Assembly: GCF_048128805.1 (NCBI RefSeq)
Contig: NC_136013.1
Coordinates: 6,084,102-6,148,101, forward strand
Origin: Centroberyx gerrardi
Taxonomy: Eukaryota; Chordata; Actinopteri; Beryciformes; Berycidae
Direction of reading: 5' to 3'
Length of the DNA: 64,000 nt
The position numbers and the translations under genes are program-made. The notes below the pieces were generated by a model. The model made no database searches, was not told the DNA's origin, and saw only the letters and a program-made list of their open reading frames with translations. Below are positions 30,548 to 47,205 of the stretch, one piece after another (the stretch's first letter is position 1; every line of letters starts with the position of its first letter).

Positions 30548-32575
30548 TTAAAAGAGCTTCCTAAGTTGTGGCTGGAACCGCATGTAAATGAACGCAACGA
30601 GCGCAGCGGCTCCCACTACAGCAGCCATTACTCCAAGAGGAGAGACAGAGGATTCGCCCTCGGGTCCTGAGCCTGTGGGTCCGTTCATGTGGGGCAACTG
30701 CAAGACACACAGATAAAAAAAACAGAATAATAACATTAAAGCTGCACTGGGCAAGATTTCTATGTAAAAGTTCACCCGTCTTATCAGCTGAAAACACACA
30801 TTGGGGCTGCAGTAGAGAGGAGTGCCCCATCTCCTTTAATGGAGACGCCGCAGATTTTCCCTTTTTGCCCAAATTAAATTCTGGTGTCGGGTATTTTCAC
30901 TGGCAGGAAATCTTCTCGGGAAGTGATGAATCAAAACTTGAGAGCGAAATGCAAAACTGTTTCCTAAACAGCAGCGAGCGAGCGCTCCATCCAGAGGAAG
31001 CTGGACTCACCAACAATGATTGAATCTGCTGCCAAAAACTCTTTTTACCCCTCCGGCTCCACTTCCACCAGCCACCAAAAAGAAGAAATTTAGGGTCGAG
31101 GAATGCACAGTATACTGACGTAACACTGCATGATTTCTGGGTAATGAAGTCCTTCAAACTCTCAGAAATTCGAACAGCTATCGCTCACTACTACTTGGGG
31201 CCGCCAAAGTGAAGAGTTTCCTAATACAACTTTACGAATTATAATAACAGCTGTATTGTATCCCACTTTTCTTAACAAAATTCCAACCTGCAGCACAAAT
31301 AGAGCGAATAGAGCGAAAGAGCACAGATAATCAATCAACAAATCAATCAAACAAATAGATATTATATGAATAGTACAAAAAGGCAATTAAAAATGGTATA
31401 TATTAATAGGGATAGGGATCATATCTACCTTCTGCTGAACACGGAGCTCCACGTCTTCCCCTGCGGTCCGAAACAGCTCGACTGCAGCACTGTGCGTCCG
31501 ATCCTCAAGTTTGACTCCATTAATCTACACAACCCACATGACACAAAAAAACATTCATCAATAGATTATCCAATTCAATCAGTGGATAAGCAACAGAATA
31601 ACACGTGTGTCAAGTGTGCAAATATCTTTGAAGTGACAAACACAGATGGTCAAAAAATCACAAAGTAGGAGTCAACATTTACCGCCAGGATCTTGTCTCC
31701 CTCTTTGAGTCTCCCATCCAACCCTGCTGCTCCATCTTCTTTAATTTTGGACACATATATGCCACTGTCATTCATAACATACTGCTGGTCCACTCCCCCG
31801 ACTATATTGAACCCCAAGCCTGAGAAATCAGAAAGATAAACAGGACAGTGAGTCAGGTTTAGAGTGAAATACAGTAAGAATTAGATTGCATTGTTTACTG
31901 TGGCAGAAGCTGCAGATTCAAACATAGTATTTTATCTCAGTGGGTCAAAGTACAAGAGGAATCATTCCAACACAACATGACATACTGAGGTGTATCCACA
32001 GAGACACTAGTTTAATGTCACCAACCTCTCATGTCATAAAATATTACATAACAAGCACCCAGGGTTTAGCAGCCATTACTCTCACTTGTAATTAGAAGGA
32101 AGCTAAAGCTAAAAAAAAAGTAATCCTGACTCTCCAGCGCCATTGATTTGGCTTACGAGCAGAAATTGGCAGTTACAGTCTGACAGGCCTAGCACTTTAA
32201 AATACTCTGTAGCTGCTGGAAAGTGTAACGTTATATATCAGAGTTTGCTAATTAGCTGCTAGTTCCCAGTCGGTTTTCACAACCCCCTCCTCCACTTTAG
32301 CAGACCATAACCCAGGCTGAAATGTGACGTGGTTATTTTTGAGACGTAATTTAGCTTTCTAGTTAGCTTCAGTGAGGCTACAAGCTTCAGTGGCTCGTTA
32401 GCGTTACGTTAATTACTGTGCTACGTAAGTTAGCTAGCTAGCCAGCAACATATTGTACCGCATCTGCTAGCTAGCTGTGCCATTTCCTTGAAGGTGTCTA
32501 TTCCCTCTTACCTGCGGGTCCTCGCTTCAGTTTTATGTCCATCACCTTGGCTGCAGAGTGCAGTGATCCATTCAT
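30548..32575 (-). CDS. synj2bp: Synaptojanin-2-binding protein (OMP25)
   Basis: Four coding exons on the minus strand: 32575-32512, 31819-31683, 31524-31429 and 30697-30548, totalling 149 codons (148 aa; human is 145). A single PDZ domain covers about residues 13-98, with the carboxylate-binding loop GLGF and the family signature [21 protein letters not shown] linker follows, then one tail-anchor membrane segment at about 120-138 ([19 protein letters not shown]) and a short basic end ([10 protein letters not shown]). Known: it is anchored in the outer mitochondrial membrane with the PDZ facing the cytosol, binds synaptojanin-2A, RRBP1 and activin receptors, and helps ER-mitochondria tethering. 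The last intron contains a 506-bp MITE at 30735-31240. The start is supported by the MNG opening shared with mammals. Confidence 0.95.
30735..31240 (+). mobile_element. TIR MITE in synj2bp intron 3 (same family as 12936-13759)
   Basis: It starts ATTAAAGCTGCACTGGGCAAG and its interior matches the srsf5-intron copy block for block. This copy is uninterrupted and so shows the empty site of the nested hAT element. The flanks ATAATAAC (30727-30734) and ATAATAAC (31241-31248) are identical 8-mers and may be the target duplication, although the AT-rich setting makes chance possible. Confidence 0.7.
32230..32480. repeat. GCTAGC/ACGTTAG cluster in synj2bp intron 1
   Basis: It includes TTAGCGTTACGTTAATTA, TTAGCTAGCTAGCC and GCTAGCTAGC words just downstream of the synj2bp first exon on the gene strand. 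Confidence 0.65.
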
Positions 32576-32650
32576 TTTGTCAAGAGGCCAGCTGATGTAA
32601 AAAGTCCTGTGGTTTTTTTTTTATGGGGGGGGGGGGACAAACTATTTATC
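32576..32650 (-). promoter_or_regulatory. synj2bp 5' UTR and promoter
   Basis: Directly upstream of the start codon on the minus strand. It contains a run of 12 C on the gene strand followed by poly-A (32617-32637). No TATA box is evident. The exact start site is unknown. Confidence 0.35.
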
Positions 32651-33210
32651 TGAAGGTGAACTCATTCAGGACTTTCGATTCCGTGCCTGCTTCCTCTGGC
32701 ACACACAGCTGAAATGTGGATTTGTGGTTGTGCTGCCCTCTAATGGGATAAAACGGGATAAAACGGGATTTCAGGCCGAGCTTTGAATCTGAAAGCAGCA
32801 CGGATGCAAATGAGAGAAGGAAGTTGCACCCCGAACTTTTTCATGCTAAGGTTTTGTCCCAGGGACCCCAAACTGAGAGGCTTTTTGTTCTTAAATCTGA
32901 TTTAATTCCATAATTGTCTGTGTTGTAGGTGGAATAACAGCAATAAGTGAAATCTCTGATATTCATTCTCTCATAGTATACATTTATAGGGAATAAAAAA
33001 CAGATTTCTCTTTTTTTGTTGACACCCTGAAACTTTCTCAACAGCTGTCTTAGACAAATGATAGATGACTGGTTTTCCCTGCTATTGATTAAGGTTAGGA
33101 AAGAGAGCAAACCAATCTTTAATATGTGCTCAGACATCTGAAGCCCACAGAAAAGTACACAATATTCTGAATCAAAACAATATTATCAGGCATTATTTGT
33201 TTGTTGCTCC
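32651..33210. other. Intergenic region, nothing coding seen
   Basis: AT-rich DNA between the synj2bp 5' end and the lgals3 3' end. It has one small direct repeat (GGGATAAAACGGGATAAAAC near 32743). No repeat family or RNA gene was recognised. Confidence 0.45.
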
Positions 33211-34109
33211 TTTATTTATAAGCGTATCATCTCAAAATACTGTACCACTGTTATCTTTGGCAACAAATCAGAGCGCATACCCTTAGCCTTTCCCACAGTT
33301 TAGTTTTTTTTTTTTTTCATTTGAGCCTTTACTTTTGTAATTAGCATTAGACTTGACTTCAACATGAAATCAGATTTAGTAAAACGTGACGTTGACCCTC
33401 CAGTCAGAAGACTACAGATGAGGATTAATACTGAAGAAAAGGCGGGGTTCAAAACTTGGTATATAAATAATTCTAAAAACTTCATCAACAGCCTATATTT
33501 ACAGGCCAGTGAGGCTCGGGTTCAAATTGTTTGGGGGGCCGCCCAGCAGTGAAATAAGACAAGTCAAAAGGAAATTGATTTTCAGCAACACACTCTCATG
33601 CACCACAAACATAAAGGCTTATCAAGATGGTGATAATATATAGGACAGCAGAATAAAACAGACAAATAAACAAAATACAGCATACTGTGGAAAATATATG
33701 AAATGCTTGGGACACATCGCACTTTTCCACTTGGCCTACAATCTTTTCATTAGGTATAAATTAGTATTCCCTCTAAAACATTAGCTGCTTTAGGTGCACT
33801 TCATCTCACTGACTACCTTAGATACTGTTAAATCATGAAATATATTGGATTGTGAGTGGCTACAAATCGAGACTTCTACCAGAAAAAAAAAAAAAAAAAA
33901 CAAGAAAAGAAGAGAACAAATGCGTTAGTGTATCAGACCTGGGTGAATCTGCAATTTGTGCTTTGATGAATAAGTGCCAGGTAGGCTGAGATTGCACTTT
34001 GCTGACTATGTGCCTTGCAAGTTCCATCAATCGCATCAAAAGTATTTGAAAGGCTTTTCAAATACAGTGGTAAGGTGTGACCTAGGTCTCCTGTACGGCA
34101 GCGTGTGTG

Positions 34110-34142
<33 letters not shown>

Positions 34143-34159
34143 GTGTGTGTGTGTGTGAG
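33211..34159 (-). other. Probable 3' UTR of lgals3, with GT microsatellite
   Basis: From the lgals3 stop at 34160 to an AATAAA on the minus strand at 33216-33211. A GT microsatellite (about 34107-34157) abuts the stop codon, so the mRNA would carry an ACAC tract immediately after translation ends. The end is inferred from the signal only. Confidence 0.4.
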
Positions 34160-37100
34160 TCAGATCATGCTGGGGGCGGTGCTGTAGAGGGTGACGTCTC
34201 CTGTCACCCGCAGCAGGGTGACCTCCTCCAGCCCCCCCACCCTGTGCTCGTACTCCAGCAGGTGGGTGCCGTCCACCGCTACTTTAAACATGTCCTCTTC
34301 CACAAGGATCTTCAGCTGCAGGGAGAGCAGAGGTGCAAATCAACTAAGTACACTTTACTCAAGTACTTAAGTACAATTTTGAGGTACTGGCACTTTACTT
34401 GAGTGTTTCCGTTTTGTGAGACTTTATACTTTTACTCCACTACATTTCATAGGGAAATGTTGCACTTATATTGTCATCAGATAAATATATTCCACTACAT
34501 TTATCTGATGGCAGAATAAGGTTTTACATGTAAAACATACAATAAGCTCATAAAATATGTTGCATTGTTAGAGTTTAAAGTATGGAGTAGTTAGACCTAG
34601 CGCCACCTGGACCACCTACAGCATTAAAATACTTCTTATTACTAATGCATCAATAATTTAACAGTCCATTATTCAGAATGAGTACTTTTACTTTTGATAC
34701 TTAAGTACATTTTACTGCTAATACTTCTAGACTTTTACTTAAGTACAGTTTTGAATGGAGGAGTTATATTTTAATGGAGTATTTTTCCATTATGGTATTG
34801 CTACTTTTACTTAAGTAAAGGATTTGAGTACTTTTTCCACCTGCTGAGGGAGATAGATAGAAAATGTCAGGACTGGCTTAGGTAATGCAGCTTGATGATG
34901 TTGAAGGGTTGCATGTTCCTTGACCTTGAGAGCTCCTAAATCTTATTAAAATTTTAGGAAAAAGACTATGCAAAATAAAGCCGCGGTAGTTAAGTCTGAG
35001 GGAAACCAGGAAGACTAACACACTTAACCCCTCCTCTCCCCTCCCTCCTCTACCCACTGAGCCAGTAGCAATCAGCACGCAGTTGATTGACAATTTGGAA
35101 ATCCTGCTTCAGAGTTTGCCTCAATTGGTCTGATGCCTGAGACTCAATATTTACATTGAAAGCAAATAGAAGAGCAATTATTGTCCCATCAATTAGGGAT
35201 GGGACAATAACCGGTATTACTAGGCTATATATCGCGGTAAAAAATGACACCGCCCCTAATTTTTATTACCTTGACCACCGCAATAACCGCTGAGTTGTTG
35301 GGAGGCTGAATAACAAACGCAAAAAGTCAATATTTTACATAAATATTTTACACGTTCTACAGTGTTGCATTAAAACCTGTTTAAAAAAGAGAAATGTATT
35401 GTGACTGATATGATAAATTAGTTTTTAAGCAATTGAAGCATATTACAGTAGGTTTTCATCTTGTTCAAAATTATCGTGATAAGACTGTACATCGAGATAA
35501 TTTTGGCCAAGATAATCGTACTATGAAACCTTCATATCAGCACAGGCCTAGGCTCACTTATGTATCAGACACCCTAAGCTTGTGAGTTTTAAAGTGTTGG
35601 CTACAGTTCCAGTAACTCTACCTCAAAACGACGGCCCGGAGCGAACGGGAAGCCTCCTTCCCGCTCCTCTGGTCCCCAACATCCACCTAGATTGGAGTTT
35701 CGGACAATCGTCTGCTCAGGAAACCGAGGATTGAAATGAAAGACGACGTCTGGTCCTTTGATGAAGTCAACTTGGAACCTGCAAGTAAAAGTCCAATGAG
35801 ACTGAGAACTGCTGACAGCAAAACATTCATACAACATCCTGCATTGAGAAAGTATTAATTAAGTATTAATGTGGCATAAAAGGTAGAAAAATAACAGATT
35901 TCAACAGAATTTCACTTTGTAGAACACAGGCTTCTGTAGAAGTACAAGAGCAGTCAACCTTAAGCATTGGCTTCTTGACACTCAGGCTTTTTTCACAGAT
36001 TTCATTATCAATAATAGCATTAGCAATATCAACAGCAGAAAGCGGCAATATAAATAATAGCAAAAGTAGGATCCAAAATGAAAAAATATCACCTAAGTCT
36101 ACTTTTCCATGTTTGTATATGAGTTAGTAGTGTGACTTTTAGACAAAATGAAAGTAATTGGTGGTGAGTATGGGTGACTGATCGTTAATGATGTTTTATG
36201 TATGTGTGCTTAAAAAGTGAAGATGTTTGATCAATGTGAAATATTGCTTTTGCCATGTGCTTTGACCAGTTAGGATGGATGCAGTGTAGTTATCAGGGCT
36301 TGAGTTATGTTTAAGTATCACTGACATCTTTGCAGCAGAATTAAAGGATAAATACTGAAATAAATAAATACCTGTCTCCTCCGGGAACGGGCTCCCCAAC
36401 TATTGTGACTAAAAGTCGGGGCATAATTCCAGCATGAAGTGGGAGATCATGGGGCACCATCTGCAAGAAATATTTCAATTTCAGATCACTACATTTACTA
36501 TGGTAGTTTATTTTCAAATGGTGTTAATTTTATCCATATGACTAATATATTAAGCAAAATACAGAAGATGCAAATAGTGTTTACCCTATTTATAATATTC
36601 CAGGGTGGGCAGAAGTAGAAATGTTAAAAAAAAAAAATCACATTTAATCACCAATAGTCTAAACTAGGGCTGTATGCGTCAAATCGTCGAAAAAAAAAGA
36701 GGAAAAACGTAAGTTGAATACTATTCAAATGTTGGACCTCGCCCACATTCCTACTCTAACACCCCAGTGAGTCATTGTCTCCTTAGTTTAGTTCTCCACT
36801 CTCTTATGCAAGTCACTGTGATTAGCCAAAGATAACGAGAGAAAAAGCTAACATACAAGCTGGAGCATTTTCATCATTTACAACTACAAGCCTATAACAA
36901 AACAACAAAACTGAATTCAAACCACAATGACGGAAAACAAATGAGATTCTTTTTTAATGCAATCATGTACAGAAGTTACAAATGAATGTGGGGAAAGTGG
37001 GAATATACAATTTATGATTTTATTAGTGAGAGGTGTATATTGTTATTATTATGATGATTATTACAAAAATAAATGTGCCTTTGTAGAGTAAAAAGTAAAG

Positions 37101-38787
37101 TGGCAAAAATCATATTGCACTTGACTGAAACAGCATCAGATCCCCAGGCAGATCTAACACTAAACCTCTAACTCCATGTATTCAGTCTTGGTACATTTCC
37201 ATGTCGCCTAATCAAACCATAAGTTGATTCTGCAGGTGATGTCCTTGTCCGACTGAAAAGTTGATTTCATTGCTTTCAAAAATATGGTGGATTATATCTG
37301 GGCTGAAAGACAAGAATACAGTTTTGATGACTAAATATTCATTTTTTGTTGTTGTTTCTGCTTAATTTTTTTGCTTTGCATCCCCGCAGAGCCCAAGACC
37401 AAAATAATCCAAATGCAGCCCTCACCGAAGAATCAACACCCTGCAGAGAATCCCAACAGGAAAGGAAACAAACTTTTTTTGTCCACCAGCCTCAGTGGCA
37501 GGTACACACCAAAATGATAAAATACCAAAATGTCGCATTCACTATTTTAGAAGCAAACTAATATTAGAATAGAATGGGACATCTATATGATGGCTGGTTA
37601 CCTGCTAAAGTGGCTGGTAGAGTAGATGAACTTACCAGCAACAGCCAAAGATTTAGCAGCATTTAGCTGGTGGCTGCTGGTTATTCCCCACCCTGAATCC
37701 CAAAGACAGCCACACCAAGTAAGAAGATGCTCCACTGTCACTAGAGCAAGAACATCTGCCAAGAAATGCAGCAAGCAAGCCAAATGTTGTTTTAAACAGT
37801 ACTAATACCCACCAGCATGCCTCCAGGAGCGGAAGGCCCACCATATGGCCCCATGGGTGCTGGAGCAAAGGGGCCAGGGGCCGGAGGGAAACCTCCGCCG
37901 CCAGGTGGTCCCCATGATCCAGGGGGGACCGGAGGAAACGCTCCACCAGGGAATCCAGGGAAAGCGCCTGGACCGGCTGCAGGGGGGAAGGCACCTGGGC
38001 CACCCGGTCCGTACATCCCATTCCCTCCTCCTGGCTGACCGCCTGGGAAAGGCACATTAGGATAAGGCCCAGGGGGAGCTCCGGGGCCTGAATGAAACGG
38101 TCCAGTTGGGTATGGAACGGGGGCTCCAGGTAGCTGTCCTGGAGCTCCTTCAGGTGGGTACTGCCCTGGGAACTGCCCAGGAGCTCCAGGGCCAGAGGGG
38201 AACTGCCCTGGAGCCCCTGGTCCAGATGGATATTGTCCAGGTATCCCAGGACCTGGTGGGAACCCACCAGGCGCTGAAGGAGGTCCGGGGTATTGCCCTG
38301 GTGCTCCAGGACCAGAGGGGAATGGTCCCTGACCTCCAGGAAACTGCCCTGGTGCCCCCGGGCCTGACGGTCCCCCAGGAAACTCACCCGGAGCGGAGGG
38401 CTGGGTCGGAGCTCCAGGGGCTGAACCGGGCCAGCCTGGGTTTGTAGCAGGAGGAGGGTTGTTGGTAGGGGCAGAGGGATTAGTGTTTCCTGTTTTGCTT
38501 GCCTGGCCCGGGACATCGTCCAATATGGCATCTGCCAGCTAAAGCAAAAGAGAGAGGGCAGATGACTTTTCTTGCTCTCTCTACAATAAAAGAACTATTG
38601 TTTTTCATAAACTACTGTAAAAGCTAATGAAAATAAAGTAGTTCATTCAAATAGTAAATAACCATTAGCTATCATTTAATCAAAACACCATAAAATAAGT
38701 AAATAACCATTAGCTACCATGTAATCAAATCACCATAAAATAATGGGTAACAGCACAGTCATTTAAACTCACCGAGAAATCTGCCAT
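34160..38787 (-). CDS. lgals3: Galectin-3 with an enlarged Pro/Gly-rich N-domain
   Basis: Five coding exons on the minus strand: 38787-38773, 38538-37813, 36460-36372, 35778-35622 and 34315-34160, giving 381 codons (380 aa; human is 250). It opens MADFS|LADAILDDVPGQ, like the mammalian N-terminal segment. Residues about 27-247 form a Pro/Gly/Ala tandem-repeat domain built on GPGAPGQ(F/Y)P units, all in one 726-nt exon. The carbohydrate domain is residues about 250-380: HFNPRF keeps the His, Asn and Arg sugar contacts, VRNSNL keeps the Asn, and CWGPEER keeps the Trp, Glu and Arg. Galectin-3 is a chimera-type lectin that binds beta-galactosides, is exported without a signal peptide, and oligomerises through the N-domain. 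A MITE (34328-34846) crowds the last acceptor. An untranslated exon 1 likely ends at 39197 (AGAG|GTAGC). Confidence 0.95.
34328..34846 (+). mobile_element. hAT-like MITE (AAGTACTTAAGTA family), 519 bp
   Basis: It begins CAGAGGTGCAAATCAACTAAG and ends GTACTTTTTCCACCTGCTG, inverted ends of a common fish family rich in ACTTAAGTA words. The flanks AGGGAGAG (34320-34327) and AGGGAGAT (34847-34854) give an 8-bp target duplication with one mismatch. The left end lies 11 bp from the lgals3 acceptor dinucleotide at 34317-34316. Confidence 0.8.
35194..35550 (+). mobile_element. hAT-like MITE in lgals3 intron
   Basis: It begins TAGGGATGGGACAATAACCG and ends TATCAGCACAGGCCTA, with weakly inverted termini. 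The body is AT-rich with ATCGTGATAAG and GAGATAATTTTGG words. No matching 8-bp flanks were found. An inverted copy of the left terminus (TTATTGTCCCATC, 35178-35190) sits 7 bp outside the element. Confidence 0.55.
38653..38742. repeat. Two-copy 45-bp tandem duplication in lgals3 intron 2
   Basis: The unit AGTAAATAACCATTAGCTA...CACCATAAAATA occurs twice in tandem with three or four mismatches, between coding exons 1 and 2. Confidence 0.75.
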
Positions 38788-39084
38788 GATCTAAGACAAA
38801 ACAACATAAGACACAACTTGAATTAGTTTTTATTAAATAGTTATGACAACTAATTATAGATAGCTGGCAACACATTTGAAGGCATGTCACATATAATGCT
38901 CTATGAGTAATGCTAGAGTAACTGTTTCCATCAAACACTGGTGATCAACAAAATCCATGTAGTCAGACAAATTGTTGAGAGAGCTGAGAAAATATACAAC
39001 GATATGCTATACAGAAGCTACATTGTCTTTTGAGGAATATTAGTAGCGATTTAGACATGGATCTAGTTAACTGGTGTTACATAC

Positions 39085-39135
39085 TTGGCTAACTAGCTAG
39101 CTAGCTAACTGTTAGTTAACGTTAGATGGTTAGCT
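39085..39135. repeat. GCTAGC/ACGTTAG cluster in lgals3 intron 1
   Basis: GGCTAACTAGCTAGCTAGC followed by GTTAGTTAACGTTAGATGG, just inside the probable first donor (39197) on the gene strand. Confidence 0.65.
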
Positions 39136-39196
39136 CGCTTGTTTATTTTAGCTAGACGGTGGCTCAAAAGTACAGGAAGTTGAGTTTTCTTGCTAC

Positions 39197-39370
39197 CTCT
39201 CCACAAGACGGACTCCTTTCCAATGATAGTGGCCAACAATGATTATTTATCCAGTTGTGAAAAGCAGGTAGCCAGCTAATTTAGCTACCGTAGCATACAA
39301 CTACAGGCTACACACACAACAACTAGCTTCAGACAGAACTCTTGAAAAGGAAGCGCACACACGCCTTGAT
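39197..39370 (-). promoter_or_regulatory. lgals3 untranslated exon 1 and promoter
   Basis: A plausible minus-strand donor, GTGGAGAG|GTAGCAAG, lies at 39197, and the acceptor GTCTTAG|ATC ATGGC lies at 38790. The upstream end carries a CRE-like TGACGTA near 39375. The boundaries are approximate. Confidence 0.45.
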
Positions 39371-39772
39371 GATGACGTATTCCAAAGGGTGGGCGCGTTC
39401 CGGAGCCGACAAACAAAATCACATTACTTTTATATTATAATGCTGAACTACGTTTGCTTGTTTTGTTTTCTCGAATGCGACTGTGTAGAGAAAATATGTC
39501 GTAATAGCCATTCGAGAGCTGCAAAGGGAAAGATGTTAAAGTTATTTGTTAAATCTGCTAATCAGTTATCTGTTATTAAAAAAAGCTATCGTAGTTAATC
39601 TAGTTCGATTACAAGACCTGTGCATTATTTCACTGTTTTTTGTGGACATTTTTGTACGGTCTCGTTTTTATTCTTGACCCAATTACAATAAAGTTGAATC
39701 TGACTATCCATTTTAACTTGACTCCCGCAGCAGTTGATACAGTCAGAAATTAATATAATAAGCCAGTACGCG

Positions 39773-39780
39773 TATAAAAG
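39773..39780 (+). promoter_or_regulatory. Candidate TATA box of gmfb
   Basis: TATAAAAG lies about 235 bp upstream of the gmfb start codon on the plus strand. That would give a 5' UTR of about 200 nt. GMFB is broadly expressed, so a second, TATA-less start nearer the ATG is also possible. Confidence 0.35.
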
Positions 39781-40013
39781 AGAATACTGAGAAATAAACA
39801 AGACTTTAGAAACGTTTAAATATATTTGCCATATGTCTGAAATGTATGGCCAACTTTTGGAAGAGGGGGGGCGCTTGTGTGGGATTGGTCAAACCAGTCA
39901 CAAGATGATGTGTGAGGGGAAAAAAAAAACAAAAAAAACATTGAAAGCTTCCCCACCTTCCTTACCATCCACAACAGCAGCTGCAGGTTCGGGACATTTT
40001 TTAACTCAGCAAA

Positions 40014-45320
<5,307 letters not shown>

Positions 45321-45537
45321 GGGCCGACTCGTCCGGGAGGATCGGGATCAAGATTGCACAGCTTGTGTCGTCTCTTGGGGAGAACACACCACACTTCATG
45401 TTTCCTTCCTCTCTGTACCAGACCTGCCTCAAATAGTGTCGGCAAATACTTTTTACAGTTTCGATAAGGAGTGTCGGCGCTCAACAAAGAAGTGAAACAA
45501 CAATTGCTTCGCTTGGAGAGACATAGGCGCTTGAAAA

Positions 45538-45731
45538 GATGATTCAGACCGCAAACTCCCTGTAAGGTATTTATGAAACAAGACCGATGCGTTTCAGAGA
45601 CCGAGCTCCTTCTTTAAGCACAGACTGACCACAACACTCATTAACACTCAGAGGAAGGACCTCAGTCTCCAAAACGCATCAGTTTCGTTTCATAAATACG
45701 TTTTTTAAAGGAAGTCGCAGTCTGAATCATC
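45538..45731. repeat. Long inverted repeat in the gmfb 3' UTR
   Basis: The left arm (45538-45613) has GATGATTCAGACCGC, GTATTTATGAAACAAGACCG, ATGCGTTTCAGAGACCGAG and CTCCTTCT. The right arm (45652-45731) is its inverse with about 80% identity. The spacer is about 38 nt, and weaker pairing extends outward about 10 bp on each side. In mRNA it would fold into a long hairpin. It could be a foldback transposon. Confidence 0.85.
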
Positions 45732-47205
45732 TGTTCCAGCACTTTCTACAGTTTCTTTCAGCCCACTTAGGTGCCTGGTAGGTGAAGTTTGTCGCACATT
45801 TCAATTCAAAGAGTGCCAGAGAGTTCAGACAATCACAGGAATGCATTTGAAAGTAAATGTCGTGTGCTTTTCTGTGATTGACAGCACGCCTGACACTATC
45901 TTGAGTTGTTGTGATGAGGTAAACCCCGCCCACCTGGGAGCCCCGAGCAAGTTAAAAAGAACGCTAAGAATTATTTGAAAACGCTATTTGACGCAGGTCT
46001 GCATTTACCTCCCATACAATCTCTCCACGTGCCAGTTTTGTGTCTGTATTGAATTAACACTCCCATAACTAGTGAAGTGGACAGAAAGCTACAGTACTTA
46101 TTATCCGCCCCTCCTAAGCATGTGCATTCAGGAGAAATTCAAAGGCATTGTAACAACAGTTTCTCTTAATGTTTCCTTGAGTAGTTTACACACACTATGT
46201 TTTTTTGCAACTGTAAACCACCTCAATTTCATTTTTTTTTTCTTTAATTTGTCACCTAGTCAAATGGGTTATTTTTTTGGGAGTTGTACTTTTTAGGAAT
46301 TTTAGATTTTTATTTAGTTATCGCTGGTAGTATCTAGGGTTATGTAAAAACACTTTCTAGCATTAATTTCATTTTGTTGTTAATAACGCACTTCCTGCTG
46401 GAACATCTGAACAATCAGCTACAATTCAAAGATCGCTGCGGATTTCTGTTTTTAGTCGATTTCTCTATCAGTATTCTTTTAATAATTTATAATTCAGATG
46501 CTTAAAAAATGTAATCGCTCCTGTCTGCAGAGGACAAAAACACTAAGACCATCTGACAAGTGGCACTCCTAAGACTTTAATTGTACTTGTACTGATATCT
46601 CCTGCGCACATGAACAAGCCGTATATTATACTGAATAGTCATGGAAGTCTCTATACAAGTGAGTGGTGCTTTCCAAAGTAACACTGCAGATACTGATGCC
46701 CTTGTTAGACAGTCTGTCACCAAATCACATCTTTTGTTTAGAGGAGAAACAGTGGCGAGGTAAAACTCTATTCTACCTTTGACCTGCATGATATTGTTTT
46801 TTCCAGTGATGTTACACTCGTCTCCTGAAAACAATATTTCCACTGAAACATTCCTGAAAGAGCTTCTGTTTTTCCAGACAGAACAACTTACTACTTACAA
46901 GAAACCTCTGTCTCTAGGAACCGTGACAGTCTTGAACACCCTGCACACCTTTTAATCTTCTACAGAAGCGGGTTACTGTATCTTTGGAGGGATTGTTGGC
47001 TCTTATTGTGCATTATAGCTATTACTGTTATTAATGTTTAATGAATGTTGTGCTAAATTCTGATGTAAAGTCACTTTGATTGCTTAGTGGCGGTCGTCGC
47101 CTTGAGGACGGCGGCCATCGCTTCTCCAAATGCCAGTTGTGCTTAATATTTAGACTTGGTAGAAAAAAGGACAGCAGCTGGGTAACTTTTCACTTCCATA
47201 CAGAA

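Noticed and set aside
37817-38447. Pro/Gly-rich open frames on the plus strand at 37.8-38.4 kb
   Set aside because: They are the antisense of the galectin-3 repeat exon, which is GC-rich and repetitive on both strands.
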